Source: Streptococcus hillyeri (GTDB lineage Bacteria; Bacillota; Bacilli; Lactobacillales; Streptococcaceae). Taken from it: a DNA stretch of 64,000 bases. The DNA lies in NCBI RefSeq assembly GCF_003686955.1, contig NZ_RCVM01000010.1, positions 1 to 64,000 on the forward strand, written 5' to 3'. The translations under genes and the position numbers were made by a program. Below are positions 7,914-16,416 of this stretch, one piece after another (the first letter of the stretch is position 1; every line of letters begins with the position of its first letter). Below the pieces are notes generated by a model. It made no database searches and was not told the DNA's origin. It saw nothing but the letters and a program-made list of their open reading frames with translations.

Positions 7914-7984
7914 GGCGGTATAGCCAAGTGGTAAGGCACGGCTCTGCAAAAGCTTGATCGTCGGTTCAAATCCGTCTACCGCCT
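7914..7984 (+). tRNA. tRNA-Cys (GCA)
   Basis: A 71-nt cloverleaf with acceptor stem GGCGGTA/TACCGCC and discriminator U, as expected for tRNA-Cys. The anticodon loop CTGCAAA gives GCA, and the T-loop is TTCAAAT. CCA is not encoded. A clear promoter precedes it and a terminator follows. Confidence 0.95.
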
Positions 7985-8020
7985 TTCAGTACCTGATTTA
8001 ACAGGATTTAACCCAAAGAA

Positions 8021-8043
8021 AAGCCCGTAAAATCGGGCTTTTT
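8021..8043 (+). terminator. Terminator after tRNA-Cys
   Basis: Stem AAGCCCG/CGGGCTT followed by TTT, nested in a wider imperfect inverted repeat (GATTTAACCCAA...TTGGGTTAAAT). The 275 bp from here to the next gene contain only its promoter (TTGTAA-16-TACAAT, 8266-8293) and no convincing ORF. Confidence 0.85.
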
Positions 8044-8319
8044 GATTTTCTGTTGGGTTAAATTAGGTTAACTTTAAAAATAATTTTGAGCGGACAATTT
8101 TCATAGGCCAATTTTTAAAAAGGTTTATATCAAAAAACAGCAAAATCAAGGGATCCGTAAATATCTCCCCGACAAATCAACGCCTTTGGGCATGGTCTTA
8201 TTGTTTTTCCTTTGGGTTACTGGTGGCAAAGAGAAAACAACTCTCTTAATACCTTCATTTTTCTATTGTAATCTAGAATAATTCTGTTACAATAATCTAA
8301 AAACTTTTTGGAGGTTGCT

Positions 8320-9276
8320 ATGAAACCATTAGTCAAAGGAAATCATATCCGCATCGTTAGCCCATCGTCTTCTATTGAGCGTTTAGGTGGCTTTGAGGCT
8401 AATTTAGCCGCCAAAGAAAAACTAGAAGAACTGGGATTTAATCTCTCATTCTCAGAACATTATTTTGAAAATGATATCTTCTTTTCATCATCAATTGAAA
8501 GTCGCGTGGCTGATTTGGAAGCAGCCTTTGCTGATCAATCTGTTGATGCTGTTATGACCACCATTGGTGGCTTCAATTGTAACGAACTGTTACCCTACCT
8601 CAACTATGACCTCATCGCTCGTCATCCTAAAATCTTTTGTGGTTATTCTGATACGACTGCCCTACTTAATGGGATTTATGCTAAGACTGGGATGCCAACT
8701 TATATGGGGCCGAGCTATTCAAGCTTTAAAATGATTCAAGGCCAGGAATATCAAAGTAAGATGTGGCTTAATGCTGTTACTCAAAATGCCTATGAGCTTG
8801 TTCCAAGTCCTGAGTGGTCTAGCGATGCTTGGTACGACCCAAGTTTACCGCGCAGCTTTTTCCCAACTGAATGGAAGGTTTATAACCATGGCAAAGCTTC
8901 TGGAACTGCTATCGGTGGCAATATCTCTACCTTAAACCTTCTCACAGGGACTGACTATGCTCCCAAACCTGAAAAATACGTTCTCTTTCTCGAAGAAGCA
9001 GAAGACGATAACTACCTCATCATCCTCCGTCACCTCACAGCCATTTTACAGGCTTATCCAAATCCTCAAGCGGTCATCTTTGGCCGTTTCCCTAAAGAAA
9101 CTGAGATGACACATGAGATTTTAATGGCCATTTTTGACAAACACCCTATCTTGAAACAGGTACCTGTGATGTATGACTTGGATTTCGCACACACCCAACC
9201 ACTTTTTACCATCACTATTGGTGGAGAGGTTACTATTGATACTCAAAAACAATCAATCCAGTTTAAAACTCATTGA
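8320..9276 (+). CDS. S66-family LD-carboxypeptidase (LdcA/MccF-like)
   Basis: The 318-aa enzyme belongs to peptidase family S66, which includes LD-carboxypeptidases of peptidoglycan recycling and the microcin C self-immunity peptidase MccF. The nucleophile Ser is in GYSDTTALL, the Glu in LFLEEAEDDN and the His in DFAHTQP. The length and the GPSYSSF segment fit the MccF-like branch. I use the ATG at 8320 because GGAGG (8310-8314) is correctly spaced; the in-frame TTG at 8308 overlaps that site. Substrate is not determined by sequence. Confidence 0.85.
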   Translation: MKPLVKGNHIRIVSPSSSIERLGGFEANLAAKEKLEELGFNLSFSEHYFENDIFFSSSIESRVADLEAAFADQSVDAVMTTIGGFNCNELLPYLNYDLIARHPKIFCGYSDTTALLNGIYAKTGMPTYMGPSYSSFKMIQGQEYQSKMWLNAVTQNAYELVPSPEWSSDAWYDPSLPRSFFPTEWKVYNHGKASGTAIGGNISTLNLLTGTDYAPKPEKYVLFLEEAEDDNYLIILRHLTAILQAYPNPQAVIFGRFPKETEMTHEILMAIFDKHPILKQVPVMYDLDFAHTQPLFTITIGGEVTIDTQKQSIQFKTH

Positions 9277-9282
9277 CATAAG

Positions 9283-9328
9283 AAAAGACTAGCTAGTTCA
9301 GCAATGAACCATAGCTAGCCTTTTTCTT
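9283..9328. terminator. Bidirectional terminator
   Basis: AAAAGACTAGCTA...TAGCTAGCCTTTTTC forms a stem between the rightward S66 peptidase gene and the leftward second ackA, with T-runs on both strands. Confidence 0.85.
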
Positions 9329-9333
9329 TTCCA

Positions 9334-10524
9334 TTATTTCAAACGTTCTACATCACGCGCAATCACTAATTCTTCGTCAGTAGGAATCACAAGAACTTTC
9401 ACTTTTGAGTCTGGCGTTGAAATATCGCCTGAGATACCACGAGTTTCGTTTTTCTCTGGATCAATATGCATGCCAAACCAAGACAATCCTTCGATAACAT
9501 CTTGACGCATCAAAGGTCCATTCTCTCCCATACCTGCTGTAAAGACAATGGCATCTGCACCGTTCAACACAGCTAGGTATTGACCGATGAATTTCTTGAT
9601 ACGGTCCACAAAGACATTATAAGCCAAAACAGCATCCTTGTCCTTACGTTGAAGACCTGCTTCAATATCACGCATGTCACTGGAAATGCCAGAGACACCT
9701 AAAAGACCTGATTGTTTATTGAGCATATTCACTACTGCTGCCGCATCTTTAAGCTCTGGGTCATGCTCAACCAAGTAAGGGATAATGGCAGGGTCAATAT
9801 CTCCAGAACGTGTTCCCATCATTGGTCCAGCAAGCGGTGTGAAGCCCATCGAAGTATCAACAGATTGACCATGGTAGTTAGCTGTGATAGAAACACCATT
9901 ACCGATATGAGCTGTGATGAGTTTTAATTCTTCTAATGGTCGTCCAAGATATTTTGCAGCTTCATGCGCAACATAGTAGTGACTAGTCCCATGTGCCCCA
10001 TACTTACGCACTTTGTAGTCTGTGTAATACTTTTGTGGAATTGGATAGAGATAGGTGTGTGGCTGCATGGTCGTATGGAAAGCCGTGTCAAATACTGCCA
10101 CAGAAGTAATATCTGGTAAGATTTCTTTAAAAGCTCGAATACCTGCTGCATTGGCTGGATTATGAAGCGGTGCTAGTGCTGACAATGCTTCGATTTTCAA
10201 AAGAGCTTCTTCATCAATAAGAACAGATTCTTTGAACTCTTCGCCCCCTGCAACAACACGGTGACCAACGCCTGTAATCTCGTCATAACTCGTAATAATA
10301 TTAAATTGAATCAGGTCATCAAGTAAGATTTTAACCGCTTGAATATGATCTGCAATATTCAACGTCTGCGTCTCTTTTTTACCGTCAAACTTCACCGTAA
10401 CCACAGAGTCATTTAAACCGATACGTTCAATAATACCAGCAGCCAGAACCTGTTCTTCAGGCATCTGGTAGAGTTGCCATTTAAGGCTTGAACTTCCTGC
10501 GTTAATTGCAATTGTTTTTGACAT
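9334..10524 (-). CDS. ackA: Acetate kinase, second copy
   Basis: This enzyme interconverts acetyl-phosphate plus ADP with acetate plus ATP. The 396-aa protein has all the ASKHA-fold kinase signatures: [13 protein letters not shown] at the start, [35 protein letters not shown] and GTRSGDIDP. It is a diverged tandem duplicate of the gene at 10605 and has its own promoter and cre site. Its N-terminal half is closely similar to the other copy; differences concentrate in the C-terminal third. AGGTGGATGA lies before the ATG. Confidence 0.95.
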   Translation of the reverse strand: MSKTIAINAGSSSLKWQLYQMPEEQVLAAGIIERIGLNDSVVTVKFDGKKETQTLNIADHIQAVKILLDDLIQFNIITSYDEITGVGHRVVAGGEEFKESVLIDEEALLKIEALSALAPLHNPANAAGIRAFKEILPDITSVAVFDTAFHTTMQPHTYLYPIPQKYYTDYKVRKYGAHGTSHYYVAHEAAKYLGRPLEELKLITAHIGNGVSITANYHGQSVDTSMGFTPLAGPMMGTRSGDIDPAIIPYLVEHDPELKDAAAVVNMLNKQSGLLGVSGISSDMRDIEAGLQRKDKDAVLAYNVFVDRIKKFIGQYLAVLNGADAIVFTAGMGENGPLMRQDVIEGLSWFGMHIDPEKNETRGISGDISTPDSKVKVLVIPTDEELVIARDVERLK

Positions 10525-10537
10525 TCATCCACCTCTT

Positions 10538-10551
10538 CGTAAACGTTTTCT
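10538..10551 (-). promoter_or_regulatory. cre site before the second ackA
   Basis: AGAAAACGTTTACG matches the cre consensus at 12 of 14 positions. It lies just downstream of the -10, where CcpA would be expected to repress. No comparable site is seen before the first ackA. Confidence 0.65.
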
Positions 10552-10560
10552 TTTGTTTTC

Positions 10561-10589
10561 ATTATATCAAAAATGCCCAGTCCTGACAA
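10561..10589 (-). promoter_or_regulatory. Promoter of the second ackA
   Basis: TTGTCA (10584-10589), 17 bp, TATAAT (10561-10566) on the minus strand. The -35 lies inside the terminator hairpin of the upstream ackA. Confidence 0.75.
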
Positions 10590-10597
10590 CTGAGCAT
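10573..10597 (-). terminator. Terminator of the first ackA
   Basis: Minus-strand stem ATGCTCAG/CTGGGCAT followed by TTTTTG. It overlaps the next promoter, so the two acetate kinase genes are likely transcribed separately. Confidence 0.75.
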
Positions 10598-10604
10598 TTA
10601 GGGC

Positions 10605-11798
10605 TTATTTAGCTTTCAAGCGTTCAACATCACGCGCAATAACAAGTTCTTCATCGGTTGGAATAACCAAAACTTTGACTTTAGAGTCTACGGTCGAAAT
10701 CTCACCAACTGCTCCAAAGACATTTTTTTCTGGATCAAGTTCCATACCAAACCATGTCAATCCTTCAACAACTGCTTGACGAACTGGGGCAGAATTTTCA
10801 CCAACACCTGCTGTGAAAACAAGGGCATCTGCACCATTTAAAACACCGAAGTATTGTGAAATGTATTTTTTCAAACGGTCAATGTACATGTCAAAGGCAA
10901 GCGTCGCATCTTCATCACCTGCTTCGTAGCCAGCAATAATGTCACGCATGTCACTTGATTTTCCAGAAATACCAAGCAAACCAGATTCTTTGTTTAGAGC
11001 ATTAACAACAGCTGCTGCATCTGCCAATTCAGGACGTTCAGCCACTAAGTAAGGGATCAAAGCAGGGTCAATATCACCTGAACGTGTTCCCATCATAGGG
11101 CCTGCAAGTGGCGTGAAGCCCATTGAGGTATCAACAGATTTTCCACCGTCAACAGCCGTGATTGAGACACCATTTCCGATGTGAGCCGTAATCACTTTCA
11201 ACTCTTCAACAGGTTTGCCAAGGTACTTAGCCGCTTCTTGTGATACATAGAAGTGACTTGTACCATGTGCACCGTATTTACGCACTTGATTTTCAGTATA
11301 GTAGGCTTTTGGCACAGGGTAGCGGTAAGCTTTTGCTGGCATCGTTGTGTGGAAAGCCGTGTCAAAAACAGCAACGTTAAGCACTTCTGGCAAGACTTCT
11401 TCAAAAGCACGAATCGCTGCAACGTGAGCTGGGTTGTGAAGAGGCGCAAGTGCACTCAGTGCTTCAATCTCTAAGATTTCTTTTTCACCAATGATTGTTG
11501 ATTCTTTAAAAATCTCACCACCAGCAACAACACGGTGACCAACACCAGTGATTTCATCATAGTTAGCAATGATTTCAAAGCGGATAAGATCATCTAGAAG
11601 GATTTTTACAGCTTGGTGATGATCGTGAATATCAAGTGTTTCACTTTCTTTGTTACCAGCAAATTTAACTGTTGAAACTGAATCCTTTAATCCAATACGT
11701 TCAATTAGTCCTGATGCCAAGACTTCCTCTTCTGGCATGTTATAAAGTTGCCATTTTAGGCTGGAACTTCCTGCATTGATTGCAATTGTTTTAGACAT
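10605..11798 (-). CDS. ackA: Acetate kinase, first copy
   Basis: A 397-aa acetate kinase with the same signature set as its neighbour ([57 protein letters not shown]). Location next to the comG operon and its methyltransferase gene is the usual place of ackA in streptococci and lactococci, so this is probably the ancestral copy. An extended -10 (TGATAGAAT) about 35 bp upstream of the start is its likely promoter. Confidence 0.95.
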   Translation of the reverse strand: MSKTIAINAGSSSLKWQLYNMPEEEVLASGLIERIGLKDSVSTVKFAGNKESETLDIHDHHQAVKILLDDLIRFEIIANYDEITGVGHRVVAGGEIFKESTIIGEKEILEIEALSALAPLHNPAHVAAIRAFEEVLPEVLNVAVFDTAFHTTMPAKAYRYPVPKAYYTENQVRKYGAHGTSHFYVSQEAAKYLGKPVEELKVITAHIGNGVSITAVDGGKSVDTSMGFTPLAGPMMGTRSGDIDPALIPYLVAERPELADAAAVVNALNKESGLLGISGKSSDMRDIIAGYEAGDEDATLAFDMYIDRLKKYISQYFGVLNGADALVFTAGVGENSAPVRQAVVEGLTWFGMELDPEKNVFGAVGEISTVDSKVKVLVIPTDEELVIARDVERLKAK

Positions 11799-11859
11799 GA
11801 TTTACCTCTTTACTAAATTTGCTTTTATTCTATCACATTCTTGTTCAAATTTCACATAG

Positions 11860-12801
11860 TCACTCCGACCATTTTTTGAATTTGGTCATAAACTCTACTA
11901 TAACATCTTGATTTTGTAAATCTGTTATAGGATAGACGAAAGTTTCTCTCGGTTGACTGCTCTGCTTTTGCAAAATAAAGATAGCTTTAGACTTATCTTT
12001 TCGTCCAAAGAGGGTCTCAGGTAATGTGATAACAGCAAGGACACTAGCATAGCCGCTCAGCCATTTTTTCAAAAGAGGAGACTGAGGACTGGTTAGAAGG
12101 TCAGTTGGAGCTAAAAACAATGCTAAGCCGTCGGCTTTTAGATACTTAAGCGACTGTTCCATCAGCAGGTGGTGGGCGTAGGTGTGCTCATCCGTGGCAG
12201 CTACTGTATAGCGGCGCGCAATCTCATCATTGGGATAATAGCCAACAGGGAGGTCACTGATGATGACATCACTCTCTTTTAGAATTTGAGGGCGAACGGC
12301 ATCTTCTTGGACAAAGCTGACGCTAGACCCCATGACATCTGCAATTGAGGCAGAAAGGTCAATCAGTAAATCATCCAGTTCAATCCCCATATAATCTAGG
12401 TGTTTACGGCTATTAGTCACTAACGTATGGGCAAGGTTACCCGTTCCCGAACCAATCTCAATGACATCAAGTTGTTCCTTATCTGTCAGGGTCTCCATTA
12501 AAAAGAGTAGGATAAAACCGATGCTGTCTGGTGTAAATTGATGATTTGCCTGCAACACTTCAGTTTGCCCAGCCTTGATAAAGATAAATTGGAAGGCACG
12601 GCGCCATTCTTCCTGTGTGAGGTCAAGTGCTTTTAACGTCTCATTATTTTGAGCAACCGTCTCAGTTGCCCCTTCAGCACCAAGATAAAAACTATTTTGC
12701 TCAATCAAAGCGTCATAGATATTGGTTCTAAGGTCATTCTCAATCAGTTGGATGTTTTCTAAAATCAGCTCATAGGCTGTTTCAATCTTTTCAAAATTCA
12801 T
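11860..12801 (-). CDS. Class I SAM-dependent methyltransferase (YtxK-like)
   Basis: This 313-aa protein has a SAM-binding glycine motif VIEIGSGTGNLA (about residues 112-123), acidic ELDD after strand 2 and SDLPVGYYP in place of the N6-adenine NPPY motif, followed by an N6-MTase-like C-terminal half. It is the conserved gene found after the comG operon in Firmicutes, close to ackA; its target is not known. It follows comGG by about 80 bp. Confidence 0.8.
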   Translation of the reverse strand: MNFEKIETAYELILENIQLIENDLRTNIYDALIEQNSFYLGAEGATETVAQNNETLKALDLTQEEWRRAFQFIFIKAGQTEVLQANHQFTPDSIGFILLFLMETLTDKEQLDVIEIGSGTGNLAHTLVTNSRKHLDYMGIELDDLLIDLSASIADVMGSSVSFVQEDAVRPQILKESDVIISDLPVGYYPNDEIARRYTVAATDEHTYAHHLLMEQSLKYLKADGLALFLAPTDLLTSPQSPLLKKWLSGYASVLAVITLPETLFGRKDKSKAIFILQKQSSQPRETFVYPITDLQNQDVIVEFMTKFKKWSE

Positions 12802-12880
12802 GGTTCTATGATACCAAAAAAGCCAGAGATTGACAAAATCTCTCGCTTTATTTCTCCACGGTATCAGCTTTTTCTGCTGG

Positions 12881-13276
12881 TCACTCGGATTTATGTTCTG
12901 AAGCGCTACTTTCTTCTATTGAGATATCTTTTGTGGCACTCTCTTCAGATTTTCTCCTTCTCTCATCTTCTGTTTTTACAAAATCGTATTGGTAAACGTA
13001 GCCGTCTGGTAGTGTCACAGAGATGGTCAGTTTTTCTCCTCTACGCTTCCAGGTACTACGTCCTTGATTAAAGGTTAATGCACCGCTTTTCTCATCAGCA
13101 TCATCCACGGTCAATTGAGCGATGAGGTAGGCTTTGGCAGCCGATAGTTGAACATGATTCTGGCGTTCTGCTGCCTGCACTCGGCCAAGATAAAACTGCA
13201 AAAGTAGAGCAAAGATAGCTGACATTAACAGGGCGTAGAGGAGTACCCCTGCCCTAACTTTCTTTTTCAAAAGCAT
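12881..13276 (-). CDS. comGG: ComGG, minor competence pseudopilin
   Basis: A 131-aa protein with a short basic N-terminus (LLKKKVRAG), one membrane helix (VLLYALLMSAIFALLLQFYL) and a hydrophilic Ser/Glu-rich tail, as in streptococcal ComGG/ComYG. GAGGAG lies eight bases before the ATG at 13276. It overlaps the end of comGF. It would belong to the DNA-uptake pilus, but its operon is broken by the prophage upstream. Confidence 0.8.
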   Translation of the reverse strand: MLLKKKVRAGVLLYALLMSAIFALLLQFYLGRVQAAERQNHVQLSAAKAYLIAQLTVDDADEKSGALTFNQGRSTWKRRGEKLTISVTLPDGYVYQYDFVKTEDERRRKSEESATKDISIEESSASEHKSE

Positions 13277-13709
13277 AGACAAAACTCCTCTCTAAGCCAT
13301 CTGTGAATGTCATATCAATCGTTACCAGATTACCATTTTGGGACATAGCAGAGCTTTCAATGCCAAAAATCATGGGCTGATACCCTCGACCATCTGCATT
13401 GGTTTTCCTGAAATCCCCTTTTTGAGATAGCCCGAATGCTAATTTTTGCCCTCCTTTAAATAGGTAGAGTTTGTTGTTTTCAAGTTTGATAAGTTTTGTC
13501 CCTTCAAATTCTGCCTGTAATTGCTGGCAAAAGAGCAACCAATCTTCTTGTCGATTATCTGACAAATAATGCACCTGACTAGACAACACCTGCGTCAAGC
13601 CTTGATAAACTTGCACAGACCCAATAATGACTAATAAGGAAACCAAGCATTCTAGGAGCGTAAAAGCAGGTAACTTAATGTTTCTCAAGACAAATAACCT
13701 CTTTTCCAT
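13254..13709 (-). CDS. comGF: ComGF, minor competence pseudopilin
   Basis: A 151-aa prepilin-like protein with the processing motif LPAFTLLECLVSLLVI near residue 14, then a membrane helix and a globular domain typical of ComGF. It overlaps the 3' end of comGE and the 5' end of comGG, as usual in the operon. Confidence 0.85.
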   Translation of the reverse strand: MEKRLFVLRNIKLPAFTLLECLVSLLVIIGSVQVYQGLTQVLSSQVHYLSDNRQEDWLLFCQQLQAEFEGTKLIKLENNKLYLFKGGQKLAFGLSQKGDFRKTNADGRGYQPMIFGIESSAMSQNGNLVTIDMTFTDGLERSFVYAFEKES

Positions 13710-13969
13710 TTTCTGTCACCAAAATCCCTGCCTCTGTTCTTGTCACGTCTACAGATACCCCATTAAGGGTTAAATGAGACTGTTTGGCCTGCACCGCCAT
13801 TGTCGCTACCATTAAAAACCTCTTGCTCATGAAGTCTCTTAACGAGGTGCTCATGATTGCGGTTAATCTGATTGAGAACCAAAGCCACAATGGTAACAAG
13901 CACTCCCAAAGCAATCAAACTTTCAAGTAAAATATAGGCTTTAAGTTGTTGATTTTTGATATTTACCAC
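13675..13969 (-). pseudogene. comGE: comGE, frameshifted
   Basis: The N-terminal part reads MVNIKNQQLKAYILLESL in one frame, then HEQEVFNGSDN and a premature stop. The rest of ComGE (VATMAVQAKQSHLTLNG...) continues in another frame to 13675. One extra G at about 13809-13810 (AATGGTAGCG instead of AATGTAGCG) explains the shift. A sequencing error is possible. If real, ComGE is truncated to 68 aa with an unrelated tail. Confidence 0.75.
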
Positions 13970-14313
13970 TCCCTAGATACAACTGATAGGTGATTGTCTC
14001 ATCCTCAGTTACAAAATTTATCTTGGCTAAGCTATTATTGCCGCCTTTGGTATCAAACTCTAGAATTTTTTCTTCTAAAAGGCTGACGCTTTTAGGCAGA
14101 GAGAGTTTGGTTATACCATTACTAATCTCTTGTGAGGTAACAGTCAACTGCAAGTCACTTTTTTGCGCCGCAGCTAACTGTTGACTATCACGATAGATAT
14201 TTTCAAAAGAGAGGAAGAAAAGCTTTTCTTCCACATCTTGAAAAATGCCTTGCACAGAACCCGAAAGAGAGATGGCTAAAAAACTGATAATAAAAAGGCT
14301 AATAAGGCTTTCA
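13941..14313 (-). pseudogene. comGD: comGD, 5' end removed by the prophage
   Basis: The reading frame from the attachment site continues IESLISLFIISFLAISLSG, then the body of ComGD (VEEKLFFLSFENIYRDSQQ, YQLYLGSGKYQK). The start codon and the basic leader before the FTL/E processing site are on the far side of the prophage. The only in-frame start left is a GTG at 14255 inside the mature domain, so no functional pseudopilin can be made. Confidence 0.85.
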
Positions 14314-14550
14314 ATTAAGGATACTAAAATTCCTAGTTTCTGACACAGACCTTACATGAGCCTCAATCTCCTTGCTACGCTTTAGCAACTCACAGGATAG
14401 CTGGTAGTTATCTAGTTCCTCATCTGCCAGGACTAACTGCCATAGCTTGTAAAACTGCCCTCTGTACTTGATGTAGACTCTGCACCAGTGCTCTACGCCA
14501 TAGCTAGAGTACTCAATGCGGTCAAGTTTGATACGTTTGATTTTTGTCAT
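14311..14550 (-). CDS. Phage protein under a ComX-box promoter, next to att
   Basis: This 79-aa protein is unidentified. It begins MTKIKRIKLDRIEYSSYG, has an aromatic, beta-rich centre (VEHWCRVYIKYRGQFYKLWQLV) and a charged helical tail. It is the last phage gene, after the lysin terminator. A ComX box and RBS nearly identical to those of comGA precede it. Position and apparent regulation resemble paratox, the S. pyogenes prophage protein that binds ComR, but I see no sequence similarity to it. Its stop codon TGA is supplied by host DNA beyond the att core; in the excised phage two more codons would precede a TAG. Confidence 0.8.
   Translation of the reverse strand: MTKIKRIKLDRIEYSSYGVEHWCRVYIKYRGQFYKLWQLVLADEELDNYQLSCELLKRSKEIEAHVRSVSETRNFSILN
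14314..14332. other. attL: Left prophage attachment site
   Basis: Host comGD sequence meets phage DNA at the AT at 14314-14315. The phage arm AGGATACTAAAATTC (14318-14332) is an inverted copy, 14 of 15, of the arm at the other end (53458-53472). Joining the two ends gives arms flanking TAATGT, with AT in the exact centre, as expected of a serine-integrase attP. Confidence 0.75.
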
Positions 14551-14571
14551 TTTATTTCCTCCTTACCTAGA

Positions 14572-14579
14572 TATTCGTA
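14572..14579 (-). promoter_or_regulatory. ComX (SigX) box in the prophage
   Basis: TACGAATA on the minus strand, 21 bp before the phage ATG at 14550. From TTACGAATA to AGGAGG the 23-base stretch matches the comGA promoter at 21 positions, including the shared TAGGTAAGGAGG. Transcription from here would run through the att site into comGD-comGG. Confidence 0.85.
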
Positions 14580-14596
14580 AAAAGTCACAAAAAATG

Positions 14597-14632
14597 CAAA
14601 AAAGCCCCTAGGTTGTTACACCTAAGGGCTTT
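14597..14632 (-). terminator. Terminator after the lysin gene
   Basis: Stem AAAGCCCTTAGG/CCTAGGGGCTTT with an 8-base loop followed by T residues on the minus strand. It separates the late operon from the ComX-box gene. Confidence 0.9.
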
Positions 14633-14644
14633 CTGTGTCTTATC

Positions 14645-16060
14645 TTAAACTGGTTTTTTTGAAAGTGTGTAGGTAACTCCATTGATAGAAATTTCAATCC
14701 CCTCAATGTTGACCTCAATCTTGTCTGTGCTACCGACATCTGTGACGGTAGCAGTATCATACTTGGCTAGTGATCCATTTTCAGCCTCAATGGCTTTCAG
14801 ACGGCTTGACATACCTACCAGGTAATTATCATAGCCTGTAGCAGCGTAGTCATAGACTGCACCGCCTGTCTTAAACATGCCTTTGATAGCCTCGCTAAAG
14901 GTTTTGGCTCCTGAAACCTTGTAGCTACCTCCTGAGCGTAGCAGGTAGAACCAATCTGTAAGAAAGTCATCTACAGAGGCATAGTGCATATAATGTCCAC
15001 CCTCATTAGCTGGTCTTGCTGTTCCTTGGGTGACAGTCACACCACTTGGACGCTCTCTTTTGCCAGTCCATGTCATGCCTCCCCAGTTGTTATCTGCCTT
15101 ACCTACGGCTGAGGTACCCCAAAGCCCCTCAAAGTGTAGAACGGTAATAGCGTAGCTAGGTAGGATATTGTGTTCCTTACACTTAGCAAGGATAACATCA
15201 AGGACAGATTTTTTCAGGATTGCACCGTTAAAGGACAAGTCACCATCTTCTTTAGTGATTTTGGTATCTGTCGCTTTCTTGGGTTCCGTGGTGGAATTTA
15301 CCACCTCACTTTTTGGAGCGTCTGAGGGTGTTTTAGGGGTATTTCCTGATGTGCTAGCTTTCAGGATTTCAGTTACACGTTTTTGGACTGCGTCATAGTC
15401 AGGACCAAGGGATTTTTTACGGTCTTCACCGTTGCCATGTTTCCCCTGGATCACTTCTTGAGCCAGTTGGTCAACAGTCTTTTTAGATGCCGTAGCTTTG
15501 CCATTGATGACTGCCATGACAGCCTCATATTGATTACCAAGAGCTGCCTTGCGTGCCTCTCCATTGCCGTATTTACCTGCCAAGGTTTCTTTAACCAAAG
15601 TATCAAGGTTTTTTCCTTGGGTAGAAGCTCCGCTTTTTAACCTATAAGCATACCAATACATCCAACCGCTTGCGGCTGCCGTTTGGTTATAGTCATTTAT
15701 TGTAATGCCGTTGTTAGCATAATTGCAGTGAATAATGTTATCAGGATCAATAAAGATACCAGTATGGCCACCAGCACCGCTAGACTGGCCACGGCGCCCC
15801 CATATAAAGACATCACCACGTTTTGCATCCCAAGCAGTATTTTCAGCAATTAATTCATAACCATTTTTGATCAGCCAGTCGTGCTCATACTCAGTATTGA
15901 CTGCCCAACCAGCAGAGATAGCCCCTGTTGACATCAGAGCATAGTAAACAGAGCTAGAGCAGTCATAAGACCCTGGACCGTTGCGGTAGTCCATTGAGTA
16001 GGTCACTTTGCCAGCTCGTGCTGACATCCAGGCAATAGCTGCCTCAATATTTACTGTCAT
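14645..16060 (-). CDS. Endolysin: Amidase_5, two Cpl-7 repeats, glucosaminidase
   Basis: This 471-aa lysin degrades host peptidoglycan at the end of the lytic cycle. Residues 1-145 are an Amidase_5/NlpC-P60-type endopeptidase with Cys34 (YDCSSSVYY) and His99 (GGHTGIF). Two CW_7 wall-binding repeats follow at about 154-190 and 200-235 (LVKETLAGKYGNGEARKAAL; LAQEVIQGKHGNGEDRKKSL). About 290-440 is a glucosaminidase domain (SYAITVLHFEGLWGTSAVG). This layout, with central Cpl-7 repeats between two catalytic domains, is that of the group B streptococcal lambda-Sa2 lysin. AAAGGAGG lies before the ATG. Confidence 0.92.
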   Translation of the reverse strand: MTVNIEAAIAWMSARAGKVTYSMDYRNGPGSYDCSSSVYYALMSTGAISAGWAVNTEYEHDWLIKNGYELIAENTAWDAKRGDVFIWGRRGQSSGAGGHTGIFIDPDNIIHCNYANNGITINDYNQTAAASGWMYWYAYRLKSGASTQGKNLDTLVKETLAGKYGNGEARKAALGNQYEAVMAVINGKATASKKTVDQLAQEVIQGKHGNGEDRKKSLGPDYDAVQKRVTEILKASTSGNTPKTPSDAPKSEVVNSTTEPKKATDTKITKEDGDLSFNGAILKKSVLDVILAKCKEHNILPSYAITVLHFEGLWGTSAVGKADNNWGGMTWTGKRERPSGVTVTQGTARPANEGGHYMHYASVDDFLTDWFYLLRSGGSYKVSGAKTFSEAIKGMFKTGGAVYDYAATGYDNYLVGMSSRLKAIEAENGSLAKYDTATVTDVGSTDKIEVNIEGIEISINGVTYTLSKKPV

Positions 16061-16178
16061 TGTCTTCCTCCTTTAGGAATAATTCAATAAAAGGGGAAAG
16101 CATGAGGAGCAAAAAAGAAAGAGGCACTAATGATAATACCCCTGTAATTATCAAAATGATTTTTCCTAATTTCCTCAT
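16044..16178 (-). CDS. Small membrane protein of the lysis cassette (44 aa)
   Basis: One strongly hydrophobic stretch (IILIITGVLSLVPLSFLLLM) is followed by a short charged tail. AGGAGATATAGC precedes the ATG and the end overlaps the lysin start. It could be an additional holin-like or antiholin protein; no family recognised. Confidence 0.65.
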   Translation of the reverse strand: MRKLGKIILIITGVLSLVPLSFLLLMLSPFIELFLKEEDNDSKY

Positions 16179-16188
16179 GCTATATCTC

Positions 16189-16416
16189 CTATTTAGGCTC
16201 GTGATAGCCTAGTGCTTGCTCACTATCTGATACCCCTGCTGTTGTAGGGTCTGAAACAATCCCAAGCAAAACAAGCAAGGTAAGAGCTGTGTTAGCTACA
16301 TCATTGATGTTGTCAGGCAATTTAAACCCCATCTGTTGAGCTAACAAGATAACTGTAGCAATAATTGCAGCAAGCGTAGCCTTGTTCTTAAAGCGTAGTT
16401 TCCAGTTAATTTTCAT
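16189..16416 (-). CDS. Phage holin, phi LC3 family
   Basis: A 75-aa protein starting MKINWKLRFKNKATLAAIIA, with two membrane segments and the loop GFKLPDN, then GIVSDPTTAGVSDSEQALGY, all hallmarks of the phi LC3/Holin_1 family. It forms the membrane pores that release the lysin. It overlaps the preceding holin-like gene by four bases (ATGA). Confidence 0.92.
   Translation of the reverse strand: MKINWKLRFKNKATLAAIIATVILLAQQMGFKLPDNINDVANTALTLLVLLGIVSDPTTAGVSDSEQALGYHEPK

Noticed and set aside
7914..7984. tRNA-Cys as a prophage attachment site
   Set aside because: The integrase is a serine recombinase and the junctions are in comGC/comGD; no duplicated tRNA end exists.
8044..8265. Possible remnant gene after tRNA-Cys (minus-strand frame ending PKGVDLSGRYLRIP)
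   Set aside because: No start with an RBS and no recognisable family; tRNA-adjacent relic was considered but there is no direct repeat of the tRNA 3' end.
14311..14550. Calling this gene paratox
   Set aside because: Position and ComX box agree, but length (79 against about 60 aa) and residues do not resemble paratox as I know it.
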